This document shows, one piece after another, positions 1 through 11,582 of a stretch of DNA of 64,000 nt (position 1 is its first letter; each line of letters opens with the position of its first letter). Under the pieces are notes generated by a model that saw nothing but the letters and a program-made list of their open reading frames with translations, was not told the DNA's origin and did not search any database. Made by a program: the position numbers and the translations under genes. Where the stretch lies: assembly GCA_964019695.1 (NCBI GenBank), contig OZ026515.1, forward strand, positions 139,497,549-139,561,548, read 5' to 3'. This DNA comes from Loripinus fragilis. Its lineage: Eukaryota; Mollusca; Bivalvia; Lucinida; Lucinidae.

Positions 1-175
1 TTTGAATAGGTACTGGTCCAATGTGAAAAAAACACTTGTGCGTATAATTCGAGAGTTAAAATTACCATCTTTTTCATGGAAAAATATCATTTTCTTTGAA
101 ACTTTTTTTTGACCATTTTTATGGGCAATCCTTCATTAAGACTGTCCGAGGTCCTTTGCAATAATGGCAGCATAA

Positions 176-2343
176 CAACCAACAAAGAGAAAACGACAAG
201 AAAACAAATACAGTTGTTCTATTATTTGTCAAGCTGTCCGCAAAGAACCCCTTACCAAAAGGCCACAAATGAAATCTTATGTTAACATACTTACGTCTTG
301 TCAACAAAAGGTTGAATATGGTGACCTTCTTTACTCTGATATTAATGACAGATTAGAGGACTTTTTAGCTGAAGACCTGGCTGCGAATTCGGCCGTATAT
401 CACAGGGACTGCTACCAGAAGCTTACAAATGTTGCACATTTAAAGAGAGCAAAAGCCAGATTTGAAAAATCATCAGGACGTTGTCCCATTGCTTCCAAGA
501 AGGCACGTGTTGGACGACCAGCCACTGAACAAGAACCAATGCCATCAACATCTTAAGAAAAGGTTTGTAGGTCTTCAATTTCACCGCTGAACAAGGGCTT
601 GTGCATTTTTGTCAAGAAATATCTAAGCAGAATTTGCATGAGATCGTCTCATTTAATATGGGGAGTAGGGTAAAAACTGCAGTTGAAACGTCAACAGATA
701 TAACGTTGAAAGTGAGAATTGGTAGTCTTTTGACTCACCCTAAAGATGCATTTGTTCAAGATATGAAATATTATTTGGGATGTCTGCGGAGAGTTGAAAT
801 ACTCAACAAACAATTGCAGAAGAAAAACGTGGAAAGTAAAGATAGTGGGCATTTAGGGCATAAGATAGCAGATATTGAGATCATCAATGTCGTTAGAAAG
901 ACTTTAAGTGATCCATCATCAATTGTTTTAGATATGAACATTATAAATACGACATATCTAAAAATTCTGGAAGAAAATCTTTTTGAAACACAAACAACAG
1001 TAGATTACAAACGTCATTTAAATCCATTGCTTAAGAAACATATTTCTGACATATAGTTTGTTAAACCCAAGCGTCCAAACGAGCCTGACAAAATTTGTTC
1101 CAAAGCCACCCTTGGTGTATGCATTGATATTGCTGAAAGAGCGAAAGATGGTACTTCAGACCTGACAATATAAATGAAAGGTGCATCAATAATTCGAAAG
1201 GAAATAGCAGCAAGTGAATCATGGACATTTCAGGGATCCTTTGATGATTATGCTGTCCAGCAGAGGCTGTACACGTTCATCAAATGGATTATCGAAGGTT
1301 TGCATTCTACTGTTCAAACAGATAGAAAGCAAACTGTTCTGCATAAAAGCGCATCCAACATATCTCAACATATCGTAAGCGCATTCAAATCAGACAGACA
1401 GGTCCATTATGTTTCACCAAAAGTCGACGACAAATTCAAACCAACAAGTGAAACAGCCTTTTTGCTGGGTGAATCTCTTCTGTTGCACCAACAGACCAGG
1501 AAGAAGTCACTAGTTGATATTGCTTCACGGCTTGGTATAGAAGAGAGATACTCTAGAGTCCTGAGACTAGAAGCACAACTAGCCCATGCTGTGATAAAAA
1601 GATAGAGTGAGTGTAATGGCCTATACATACCGCCATTTGTTGTCAAAACAAGTCAGTGGTTTTTTGCAATAGACGATGTAGACTTCCTTGAAGACACGCC
1701 TAATGGTAAGGATACACTACATGGTTAAGCAAATGTTATATATAAAAAAGAAATAAAAACAGAAAATAGAATGGTCTCACCCTTAGAAGTAGAAGAGATT
1801 AGAAAAAAAAAGTCACTTAAAGATCCAATTCCCTTCACATTGTTACCCTGCCAGGCACCAAAACTGAAGTTTGAACCAATACAGCAATATACAGTGCAAC
1901 GTCTTCATGGTATAAGTGAAGTATACCGCAAATGGGACTTATCATGGGCAATAGCTAGTTGCATCAGAGTTGACAGCCCATGCATATGTACTAACATGTC
2001 TGTTCATGACCTAGTGCATTCTTCAGAACCAGAGACAGAATTAGGTCCTTCAAGTAGCATTATTATCGGAACTGATGACCTTGAAACAGAAGGTAGAACA
2101 CACGAAGGTGGATTTTTGGAGTGCATTCCAACATGGAATGCTTATAACTCCTTAATTACTACAACAGAAACAAAAACAAATGTAGCTGTTGTTCCCCCTT
2201 TGGTACGTCACTCACCAACATCTTGGCCTGGATTATACACTGCTTTAAAGAGAGCACAAAATATAAGTGTAATGGTAGTTGGAGAGGACAAGCCAACTGT
2301 AATGACTCTAGATTTACAGCTATATGGAAAGCCCAGAAGCTTA
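176..2343 (+). pseudogene. Broken N-terminal half of an uncharacterised multi-copy invertebrate gene
   Basis: An open stretch begins after a stop at 173-175. Its first part has a Cys-x3-Cys pair (around 215-229) and, about 50 residues on, a His-x2-Cys (near 400-412), the kind of treble-clef zinc site that opens this family. The reading then changes frame near 556-601 and meets stops at 1054-1056, 1171-1173 and 1603-1605, but each piece keeps protein-like composition: an alpha-helical segment at 601-1056, another at 1174-1605, and a Ser/Pro-containing stretch at 1771-2343 ending in a Leu-Tyr-Gly-Lys motif. From memory, proteins of this layout occur in many copies in molluscs and cnidarians and have no known function. 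The copy continues past the mariner insertion at 3605. The stops and frameshift make it a pseudogene or a transposon relic; an unrecognised spliced gene is less likely. Confidence 0.6.
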
Positions 2344-2370
2344 CGAGGGGTGTTCATTATTTATTGCAAC
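2344..2370. repeat. Left terminal inverted repeat of the mariner element
   Basis: 27-bp end repeat matching 3576-3602 in inverted orientation with one mismatch (T versus C at the eighth base). It abuts the TA target duplication. Confidence 0.92.
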
Positions 2371-2499
2371 ATTGGTTATAAACCATAAAGGAATAGTCCT
2401 TTACCTCAAAACTCTAAGTCATTTAAATCATGTATGGAAAGCTTCAGCGTAGTCTTTCTTAGGTGCTGCCCCAACAGCCTGTCTTGAGTAATATCTCCG

Positions 2500-3165
2500 A
2501 CCCTAGAGAGTTTTTTTCAGACGTGGAAGCAAGAAAAAGTAACATGGGGCTAAATCTGGTGCCTAAGGTTGGTGCGGGAGGATTGTCAAGCATTTCTTCT
2601 CCAAGAACGGGAGTGTTCCTTTTGAGGTGTGTGATGGCACATTGTCCTGTAAAAGGGTAAGGCTTTGAAGACAGAGCCTAGGGCCAGACTTCTTCACGTA
2701 GTTTTCGAATTTTGTCATAGCTAATCGTCGATACAGTTTCAAAGTAACCGTTTTACTATGGGGAATAGGTACTTGAACTGTCTCACTACGACTGTTTAAG
2801 AAGATTGCATACATGACTTTCTTCATACTTGTGGTACGTTTTGCAATGGATGGTCTTCTTACAATTTTGGTTGCCCTTATTTGGCTGCTATATTTTCTTG
2901 TGGGCTTTTAGAAGTTACCTGTGTTTCATCGACTGTCCAAATATTAGAAAATGTCCTCAGATTACATTGAGGATATTTCTGAAGCATTTTTACGGGCAAC
3001 CAAAACACGACCTCTCTTTTGGCCATTCAGCAGTGAATGGGGAATCCAACTAGCAGCAATATCGCTAACTCGTATTTTTTTCTTCGTAATCTTATATGTT
3101 GATCCCGTCGATATGCGCAAGCCTCTAGCTACTTGACGAGTTGTCATTCGTGCATCGATCTTCAA
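2500..3165 (-). pseudogene. Decayed mariner transposase
   Basis: Minus-strand reading. Residues coded at 2962-3165 match the DNA-binding part of mariner transposases, with a helix-turn-helix-like ATTRQVA-type segment, an SxIAASWIPHSL-type linker and QKRGRVLVARK. Residues coded at 2563-2826 hold the second catalytic region, LLQDNVPSHTS, followed by ILPHQP. The expected PDLAP block follows at about 2528-2563 but in another frame, so at least one frameshift separates it. Mariner transposases are about 340-350 residues with a DD34D triad and act in the nucleus by cut-and-paste. Here only blocks survive and the two larger ones are in separate frames, so the product is inactive. Confidence 0.82.
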
Positions 3166-3575
3166 CAGATCATTTACCTCGTCAGTTATCTTAGAGGTAA
3201 CATTACTTGCAGGACTGCCTCTGCCATGCGCATTGTCAACCGGCTCTATTCCAGATTTAAAGCGTTTAATCCACCTTGTAACAGTTGAATACGAGCAAGT
3301 ACGATGCCCATAAGCGGAACAATTTCGTTGAATATAGCTCTAGCACTAATTTCAAGTTAATATCAAGTTTTTATATATCCTCTTATTTCAGCACTGATCT
3401 CTTAAGCCATTATTTTGTACAGTCTATATGAATGACCTCATTTCCCAAGCGCGTAGCACTAAAACTAATACACCGATTTGGACAATACTGGTATCCATGG
3501 ATAGATAAAAGATTGAAGAATTATCTGTGTTATACTTCATGGGAATTTCGTGCATAGCGTGGGTTTACGGTGGCA

Positions 3576-3602
3576 GTTGCAATAAATAATGAACGCCCCT
3601 CG
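3576..3602. repeat. Right terminal inverted repeat of the mariner element
   Basis: 27-bp inverted partner of 2344-2370, followed by the TA target duplication at 3603-3604. Confidence 0.92.
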
Positions 3603-3604
3603 TA

Positions 3605-5556
3605 TGTCGAAAGAAGATATGACCGGAAAAGTTGTATTACGGATTGGTGAACTGCATACAATTTTTAGCGTATTAAAAGTCGTAGGAAGGTATATAGAAT
3701 GTAGCGGCATCGATCAGCTCTGGGTTGAAGCAGGAATGCGTTCGCCAACAACTGTCAGACAAATAATTGAAGGTAAACATCTGTATAGAGCTATGGAAGC
3801 CCATATGGTTACTTTGATCACATTGTTCAGTCTGTTGATACCTGCTTTGTTGGACAATGGTTTTGATGGCAAAACAGAGATCGAAAAAAGCAGCCTCAGA
3901 TGTTAATGTCAGCGTAAAGAATATACAGGAACCAATCCAGATCAAGTAAGCCCATGTTAAGATGGTAGCAGCAATTGAGCAAGTTGGCTTCCTGACTAAT
4001 TTTAATAATGCTGATGAGCATCTGAGTGGAATGAACTCCTTTCTCAGGAACTATATGAACCAATTTGAGTGCACTCTCAGACACATAAGAGCATCTAGGC
4101 AAGGAGAATGGCGATTGCATCTTGCTGCAAAGGAGGAGCTATGCAAGTATTTTTTTGCACATGATCATTTGAACTATGCAAGTCTTAGTCCTGTGTACTG
4201 TGCAGAAATGAGGCGGTAAGAAAGTTCGGATTCTGGTACATGGCAAGCATTGGAAGATGGTGATTTCTGTGTGAGAAAAGAGCAGTATTCATTTTTGCTC
4301 AATAGGTCCACATCACGGTATTGAACAAGAGAATCGAACAATGAAAGTTATCGAGGGAATTACATGTATCACACAGAGAGAGGCAACTCTTGACAATTTT
4401 TCCTTTTTGCACCAGAGCTGGCTAGACTTGTAAATGAGTTTGGGGAATTAAATGGGGTTAGTATCAAACACCAGCGTACAGAGCACCATGACCTTGTTGG
4501 AACTGCAATGAACAGGATATTTCGAAAAGCTGTAAAAATGCAAAACGTCATCCTGCCACAAGGCAACCCGTTTACAGAGCATACAAATGAAATTGTTAAA
4601 CTGATGACAAAAGCAGTAATGAAGGATGAAGTTAAAGACAGCATCTTGAACAGAGATCAGATTGGACAAGAATCATTTGAACAGTTTGTAAATGAACGTA
4701 TAAACACAGATGCAAAATTCTTCTGGGACCCAATGAAAAAGTTGTCCCTAAAGTTGTTTAGAAATAGTTCAAAGCTAGTGAAAACAAAGATTGGAGATAA
4801 GGTCACTGAATGCGCGAAGAAAGAAATCTGCACGATTTCTCATCATCATGAGAAGCAGACCTTAAATAGATATGAAAGAAGCAATTGGGAACATGAGTTC
4901 TCTGCTGTGCCAAGATCGCTTTTTTCAGCTGATGGTGAGATGCTTCTTGCATATGAAAAAGCATAAGATCTAAAGAAGCATGATCATGAAGAAGCAGACA
5001 CATTAATTGTGCTTCATGCCTTAGATGCAAGTAATTCTAACAGACACGTAGATAGTCTGCATATATTTTCTCCTGATACAGATATGTTTCTACTGTTACT
5101 AAACAAATACCCACAGCTGTGCCCAAGCACTGTCTTCATAACAGGACGTAGACAAACACGGTTAAAAATACCTTTGAAAGTTATACAACACCCTAGGCAA
5201 AGAAAAAGCACATGGTCTCCTTGGGTTTCATGCATTTACTGGTGCTGATACATCTGGTCTTTTTGCTGGTAAGACAAAGAAAAATGCTTCCAAACTTTCA
5301 TGGCAGCTTCTTCAGACGTATTAAAGCATTTGGGGATCTAGTTAGAGGAGTTGGACTACCATCAAGTGAAACTGTTGCTGCTTTTGAAGAATATATTTGC
5401 TGCCTGTATTGCCCTAAAGGATCAAATATTGTGAACATACCACAATGTAGGTGGTACCTATTTTCTCAAAAGCACGCAGAGGGAGAAAAACTTCCTTCTA
5501 CTCTTGTAACTCTTCGTCAGCACATTAGCAGGGCACACTTCATTACTATGATCTGG
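3605..5556 (+). pseudogene. Middle and C-terminal part of the broken multi-copy gene
   Basis: This continues the copy begun at 176. Recognisable blocks in order: a VLRIGELHT segment and GSGID/WVEAGMRSPTTV-type block (3610-3790); FLRNYMNQFE and a helix ending DHLNYASLSPVY (3960-4215); HGIEQENRTMKV (about 4310-4350); a long Lys/Glu-rich helical part and AVPRSLFSADG (4508-4945); HEEADTLIVLHALDA and SPDTDMFLLLL (4985-5105); a GFHAFTGADT block (5220-5250, another frame); and a final helix ending in HFITMIW at 5556. The acidic EADT and SPDTD motifs look like metal-binding residues of a PIN-like or nuclease-like fold, but that is inference. Frame changes near 4220, 4370, 5165 and 5290 and a stop at 4963-4965 show decay. 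From memory, intact relatives carry roughly 200 more residues between the ADG and EADT blocks, so an internal deletion is likely near 4966. Confidence 0.62.
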
Positions 5557-6760
5557 GTTGACGTACCACTTCAGACGTTTTCGATAAAAATCGACTGTTA
5601 GCATAACTCCGTTACGAAAGGGACTCCCATTCCCAAGCCATGCATCAATCTACAGGAAGCTACTCCAAACCATCGAAATGATTAAAAACAGCTTCTATTT
5701 TTTTTTTTTTTTTTTTTTTTTTTGGTTTCATTTTGTAAATTTGTCAGAAAAAGTACATTATTATACATGACTTTGATCTTCAAAATGTTTTTGAAATAAA
5801 ATGATTTTCAGAGTTCCTTAACGATGCCATCCGAAAGACCACCACCTGGTCTAGTGTATGTGTTAATCTGCTATATTTCATATCCTTCCCAATCACGGTA
5901 ATGTCATGACATTCGAAGTTGAATTTGCGATTCAGTGACATTCTGTTTTCGTACAGTGCCGGATAAAATTCACGAACAGTGACCTCCTGCCATCCGCTTT
6001 TCTCGACAGTTTGACAGACTTTTTTCGTCAAAATGATTTATTTCACTAATTTCAAAACAATTTATCAGTACATGACCATTCGATTTCACTCAGAACCCTC
6101 TCAATTGCCGCCAACTTTATTTTTTAAACATGGAGGCGCAATTATATTGACACACCGGCATGTCCAATTTCGATGGAATAATGTTATGCGATCATAGCGT
6201 ATTTATACATGAAACTGTATTATCATATTGGACGAATTTCAAGGTATTTGAGTTTATATCTATTCATAACAACACTCAAATTGGCCAAACAATTATGTAT
6301 GTTAAATTAATTGTGATTATTTTCACACTTTTTAAATCCGTTTCAAGAACTATTTTACTTTATGTATAGTCGTTTCTGTCCATTAGCGAGGTCATGCACG
6401 AAATTTATAGCTTTACACAACAACAACATAGCAGTACTTTTCTCCTCGCAAAAGCTAACGGATTTGCAGCGATCGTTTGATTCCAATGGACAGGAGAGGA
6501 ATGTCAAGGTATGCATAACTATTTTATAAACAAGCTTACTTTAATGTCGGGACTAATGCATTTTTCGATTTCCAGAATAAAGGCAGCAAAGGATTCGTTT
6601 AATAAACGGTGCTATGACCTGATTTGTAAACAGAATATAGGAAATATGTACGGAGGATACTTTTGGTTTTGCTTATTTCATATAACTATTTAATAATCTG
6701 TGATTGTTTTTATTGACCTATCCATCTGCTACTGAATTAAGTAGCATTCATACAATGCCA
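5557..6760. other. Non-coding stretch after the broken gene, with a poly-T run
   Basis: Similarity to the multi-copy family stops abruptly after the Trp codon at 5554-5556. A run of 26 T lies at 5698-5723. No open frame with recognisable motifs is present; short frames at 5780-6031, 6160-6369 and 6511-6693 have no features I recognise. The poly-T could be the tail of a minus-strand retrotransposed sequence, but I see no matching body. Confidence 0.4.
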
Positions 6761-8150
6761 AAACTGGATCGGGCCTGATCTGGATCCACTGGTTGATATC
6801 CTAATACGGATTTTTAGCCTGATGATTTGTATTTTATAATTTTTGTATCTTACTATCTTGTATAGAAATGGGTACATGTCTTGATGACGTATCATTAACT
6901 GTCTCCCCTTCACAGGCTCTCGGTCCTCTCCCTTAAAAAGTTGATTATTACTTTTGCAAACAGTTTGGACCTAGATCAGGCCCGACATAAAAAGGTCGGG
7001 CTTGATCTGCATGTGAACAGCGCCAGGTCTGATGTTGATCCACTGCTGATATTCCAGGGAGAAGTTTTCCAAAATTATTTTTATGCAAACAGTTTGAACC
7101 AGATCTAGCAAAACATAACAATGTCCGTCCTCGCTCTGCATCCACGCCATACGCGGATCCAAATGGGGGGGGGGGGGGCAAAGGACCCCTTCTAAAATAT
7201 CACAAAATATAGTTTTTTTAGCAATTGGTCCGGACCCCTGAAAAATCACAAAGCTACCAAGCCACACTTTTATGTATGGCCAAAATCGGCACTCTAGCAA
7301 AACGTCATTTAAATGGCGTTTCGCTGGCGGGCCGATGATGGCCCGCTTATAGAGGTATTTGGATCCTCTCTCCCCTCATTAAATAAAAAAAAACGTGTAA
7401 AAGGTGTAAAAGTTTGACTGCCTCTGACAAAATTTTCTGGATCCGCGCATGCAAGCAGTGTCGTGTTTGATCTGGATCCAAACTCTTTGACACTAATTTT
7501 TAGGCCCTCATTATTTCCTATTCATTTTTTTTTTGCTCATTATTCACTATTCATTATAAAAAGGACCATTATTCACTAATCATTATACCCCATCCAGACC
7601 CTCAGTTATGAACAGGCAGTGTATGACCTAGGTCCTACATGATGTACATAAGCTTAGACGGGCGTTTTCTCGCGCGCTCGGCATGAGAAAAAGAACATCG
7701 TTGCAAGATTAGCCATTTGCGTAGAATGGAACCTTCTAAATGTCGCCTGCCTATGACACAACCGTTCACGTGCTGTACGGTAGAATTATACCGAACAAGG
7801 ATGGGACAAACATATAGACTGGCATCGATTTTCCGCGTTTCATAATTTTAGAAATTCACTTTCTTTAAAAAGGGCAGTGATCTATATTTCAGAATGTTTT
7901 AAAAATTATTTTTGGCAATAATTGTAGGTGTTAAAAATTTCAGAGTGTTCAAATTTTTGAACATTTACCGTATATCTTGGTGAATTTGTCAAAACAGTTT
8001 TTTTCTTAAGCAAAAAATGTAACCCCAGATCAAGCCCGACATAGTGTCCAGCATGATCTCGATCCAAACTATGTTTGGCACTCTGTATTCCTATTAGATT
8101 TTTATCCTTTTGCAAACAGTTTTGAACACAGATTAGGCCCGATGGACCTT
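6760..8150. repeat. Cluster of dispersed GATCAGGCCCGAC-type repeats
   Basis: The same short phrase, with GCAAACAGTTT followed by GATCAGGCCCGAC or its inverse, recurs at about 6765-6795, 6955-7050, 7080-7125, 7430-7490, 8020-8080 and 8110-8145, in mixed orientation. A related phrase recurs at 45540-45620 and 54830-54900. Spacing is irregular, so this is a degenerate dispersed repeat, not a satellite. It includes a 13-G run at 7168-7180. Confidence 0.6.
7150..7390 (+). repeat. Dispersed repeat family F, copy 1
   Basis: This segment matches 14075-14250 in the same order: an ACGCGGATC start, a G-rich stretch, two AAAATCACA phrases each after a CCTGG or CCTGA phrase, then AGAGGTATTTGG and CCCCTCAT. 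Function unknown. Confidence 0.65.
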
Positions 8151-9043
8151 ATGTATGAAACTGTTCATGCGGCTATTCTGATTAAAAGAAAGAAAAAATA
8201 TAAAATACAAATCATGCAGAAAAGTATGAAAAATTAATCCCAGAATCCTAAGAGTTATTTTTACTGTCGAAAAGCCCCATATGCATGGCATTTTAGCACC
8301 AGACCCTAGCTACTTTGAACAATAACGTCAAAGTCATTTTGGCGTTTTACAATAACGTCATGTAATTTTGGCATTTTAACATCACTTCCTATAATGGCCT
8401 TACACATAAGTCCAGATAAAGCATTAGGGTGTGCACTATTTGCTGTAGCTTTCAGGGATGTGACCCTGTCTTTTTGTTGTTGACAGGATGGAATTTCCCT
8501 TTCTTGAGACAAATTTGGTGTGGGGCAGGTTAGGGTGATCTTATTTTTTTCTCTCTCCTTTCTCTGGAAGGAGTCCCAACATGACTGAAATATTGGCGAC
8601 TAGGACTCTAAGCCTTAACTCAATCAGTCAATCAAATAAACATATTTTTGAAGCTTAACTCAATAAAATATTCTTATCTATCAATTTTAGCAGCTGTTTT
8701 AGGTTTCTTAAATTTGAGCTGAAAAAAGGTGCAAGTGTCTCAATGCAGTGAAACGGCGATTACGTTTTATTGGAAATTCTCGCGTGAACGGCTCTCCCAA
8801 TTGGAGCACGATCCGAGGCTGGAAGTGGCGAGGCCTGTTTTGCCTCTTAATGGTTCGTACCACAAAGTAAGCACAGAAATTGCCGACACAAAGGTGGGGC
8901 AGGTGAGGCAGTGGCATACGCACTTTAGGTGCCAAAGAAACAGCCTGTGATATATTAAGCAACAACTTACTGCTAGTGCGAATTTATTTTGATTCTAACA
9001 CAAAAAAGGATTGGAACTAGACTTCCTTCGATGGTACAACTTC
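8151..9043. other. Non-coding, no recognisable feature
   Basis: AT-rich sequence with stops in all frames. A short plus-strand frame at 8729-8950 and its antisense have unremarkable composition and no motif I recognise. Confidence 0.4.
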
Positions 9044-10193
9044 ACAAATACCCGCTTTTGAGCTAACCAAAGCATCTGCACAGTTTGAAGTTGCTACGTC
9101 CAACCGTTTAGGAGGAGATGCATTTACAAGAAAGTACATTATTTCACCTTTGACCTTGACCTGTCATGGACAAACAGAAAACGTTGCCCAGTATCCTCTA
9201 CATCATATGACCTATGCACCTGCAAAGTTTGAAGCTGCTATGTCCAAGGGTTTAGGAGGAAATGCATTTACAAGAAATATTTGATTTAACTTTGACCCAA
9301 TACCAAGGTCACATGGAAAGGTCACCTGCAAAGTTTGAAGTTGTTACGTCCAATGTTTAAGGAGATGCATTACCAAGAAAATACATTATTTGACCTTGCC
9401 CCAATGTCAAGGCGGTCAAGATCACACAAAATGTTGCCCAGTACCCTTGACTTTATGTGACCTATTCACCAGCAAAATTTGATGTTGCTACATCCTATGG
9501 TTAAGGAGAAGATGCATTTACAAGAAAATACATTATTTGATCTTGACCTTGGGGTCAAGGTCACACAAAATGTTGCCTAGTACCCTCGACAATATGTGAT
9601 CTATGCGCCAGCAAAGTTTGATATTGCTACATCCCTCGGTTAAGGAGAAGATGCATTTACAAGAAAATACATTGTTTGGCCTTAACCTTTGGGTCAAAGT
9701 CACACGAAATGTTGCTCAGTGCCCTCTACATCATTTGACCTATGCACTTACAGAGTTTGAAGTTACTACGTCAAAAGGTTTAGGAGGAGAAGTATTTACA
9801 GGCTAATTCAATATTTGACCGTTGACCTTGACCTTGGGGGTCAAGGTCACACGAAATGTTGCCCAGTACCTTCTATATAATGTGACCTATCCAGCTACAA
9901 AGTTTGAAGTTGCCACGTCTAATCGTTTATGAGGAGAAACATTTACAAGAAAATTAAATATTTGACCTTAGACCTTGGGGTCAAGGTCACATGAAATGTT
10001 ACCCAGTACCCTCTACAGTATGTGACCTATTCAGCTACAAAGTTCGAAGTTGCTACTGCTAACAGTTTAGGAGGAGATACATTTACAAGAAAATACATTA
10101 TATGATCTTTGACCTTGACGTCACCCGAAATGTTGCCCACTTCCCTCTATATCATGTGACCTATTCAACTACAAAGCTTGAATTTGCTATAAA
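9044..10193 (+). repeat. ~140-bp minisatellite, about eight units, with nuclear-receptor half-sites
   Basis: Units start near AAGTTTGAAGTTGCTACGTC at about 9082, 9225, 9331, 9471, 9611, 9751, 9900, 10040 and 10170, giving spacings of 106-149 bp, mostly about 140. Each unit carries GGAGATGCATTTACAAGAAA, TTTGACCTTGACC, TCAAGGTCA in most copies, ATGTTGCCCAGTACC and ATGTGACCTAT. The TGACCTTGACCTTGG..TCAAGGTCA part is itself an inverted repeat. One unit (9225-9331) is shortened. The same family recurs at 62040-62240 and, on the other strand, at 62790-63590. Confidence 0.88.
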
Positions 10194-10599
10194 AATATGA
10201 ACGAATCCTTCAGAGTCTATAAGAATTCATGAGCTGAAGCACGTTTTGAACGTACAAAGTTGTAAAAACGACGTTACAACGTCTAGTGTCAACGTTAAAA
10301 TGTCCTTTGTGATAGGTGACATCATTAAAATCAAACTGGCTACCGATTGACGTCACGCCAGTCCGTGCCCAGTCCGTGCACTGATTTATCAACCAATAAT
10401 TCACTGGGATTAACCATTGGCTATATGGACGAGGTGTGTCAGAATTATAATAAGCAGCAACTTTTAAGTTTAAATACAAAATAGGCTGTTGTTAAGTCCC
10501 TTTTAAGGCATTTATTACTTACCATACATTTTGAACTTACAAGTATTTTCATCTATTTGAATTAAGCTAACATATTTCTTTAGTTTTAAACTGCATGTA
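10194..10599. other. Non-coding spacer between minisatellite and Tc1 relic
   Basis: No convincing coding frame. The minus-strand frame at 10210-10479 has no recognisable motif. ACG-rich half-sites around 10240-10330 are noted but unassigned. Confidence 0.35.
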
Positions 10600-11582
10600 T
10601 ACTCAACAAAAAAAGTTAAGGAAATCTCGGAAAACCATCCAACATAAGAACACCAAAGCAAACAATTATTCAATTTACATTTATTTGTTTAGATACATGT
10701 TGAGAAAAATGTTTACTTTTGTTTGCTAGCACCAATACCTTTGTTGTGGCACAGTGTAAAGTAACCCAGGGGTCAAAGTCATTTTCCCTCATAAACACAT
10801 GAAAAACATGTAAGTTTTCAAAACTTGAAATGCAATTCCTTTGAATGTCACATGAAATTAACTTGATAGCCTTAAACATCACATTCCGTTGATGAGAATG
10901 CCTTCATCAGTAACGAGTGTGTCCCCAGTCAGCGACAAACTAGGACTACCACCGGTTTCGCATACTCTGAATACTGGTGATTTGGTGCAGAGGGATCAGC
11001 ATCAATATCTCCTGCAACACTGCATCGAGAGGCTGGGGGTTTCTTGATGCCATTATTACCCTCTGTCCCAAATTGTCATCGACATGTTAAAATTGTAGAC
11101 ATGTTTGATGAGCGAACTGACCAGTCAATGCGCACACCATTGTTTTTGCTGATTCTAGTGTGGTGTATTCTGACATTGTCATCCTAGGCCTGGTACTGTC
11201 ACTGGTTTTCGCACAAAAATGCAGGACAACAGACTTCAACGCCTCGTCCATGTACACTTGGCTGATCATGTGTCCCTCTATAACCACCAGATATGTCGTC
11301 CTAGGTTTTAAACCTCTCCATCTCCCAAGGGACATGGCGAACGTTAATATATGAAAACCTATGTTTGCTCCGTAAATTGAATTTTTGCAAAAAATGGAGT
11401 GAAGACCAGTCAACTTTGACATGGATTTACTAAGCTGCTATGTGCGCTACAGACCCAGATAAAGCGTCATTTTTAAGAAAAATGGTCACATTATACTATT
11501 GTGAAATTCAAAAGTCTTTAAATGTTTAGATCTTTTGTCATAGCCCCTAAAATACAATTTTCTTAACTTGTTTTGTTGAGTA
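10600..11582 (-). mobile_element. Tc1-like DNA transposon remnant with terminal repeats
   Basis: The 983-bp element has inverted ends of about 25 bp reading TACTCAACAAAAHAAGTTAA inwards on both sides and is flanked by TA at 10598-10599 and 11583-11584. Inside, the minus strand codes a decayed Tc1-type transposase. Full-length Tc1 elements are about 1.6 kb, so this copy has lost several hundred bases, mostly the DNA-binding half. Confidence 0.85.
10905..11422 (-). pseudogene. Decayed Tc1-like transposase, C-terminal half
   Basis: Minus-strand frame at 11087-11422 contains a RTTYLVVIEGHM block followed by YMDEALKSVVLHF, the arrangement of the Tc1 catalytic core (GR-T-L-VI-G..Y-DE-LRPVV-PF). 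Instead of the conserved catalytic D-N in the next block, the sequence reads DSTRPRM, so the second Asp is not evident. After stops and a frame change the end of the protein is visible at about 10905-10990 as IPLHQITSIQSMRNRW and GHTRY, the typical Tc1 C-terminus. The N-terminal helix-turn-helix part is absent. Inactive. Confidence 0.75.

Larger units (their letters stand above)
2344..3602 (-). mobile_element. Mariner-like DNA transposon, complete ends
   Basis: The element is 1259 bp and is bounded by TA on both sides (2342-2343 and 3603-3604), the target duplication of Tc1/mariner elements. Its ends are inverted repeats of at least 27 bp differing at one base; both read CGAGGGGYGTTCATTA inwards. 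Length, TA target and the decayed transposase inside on the minus strand all fit the mariner family. It lies inside the broken gene copy that starts at 176, so it inserted after that copy. The coding region is frameshifted, so this copy is not autonomous. Confidence 0.9.

Noticed and set aside
9044..10193. CRISPR array
   Set aside because: Whole ~140-bp units repeat with drift throughout; there are no short identical repeats with unique spacers, and the DNA is animal.
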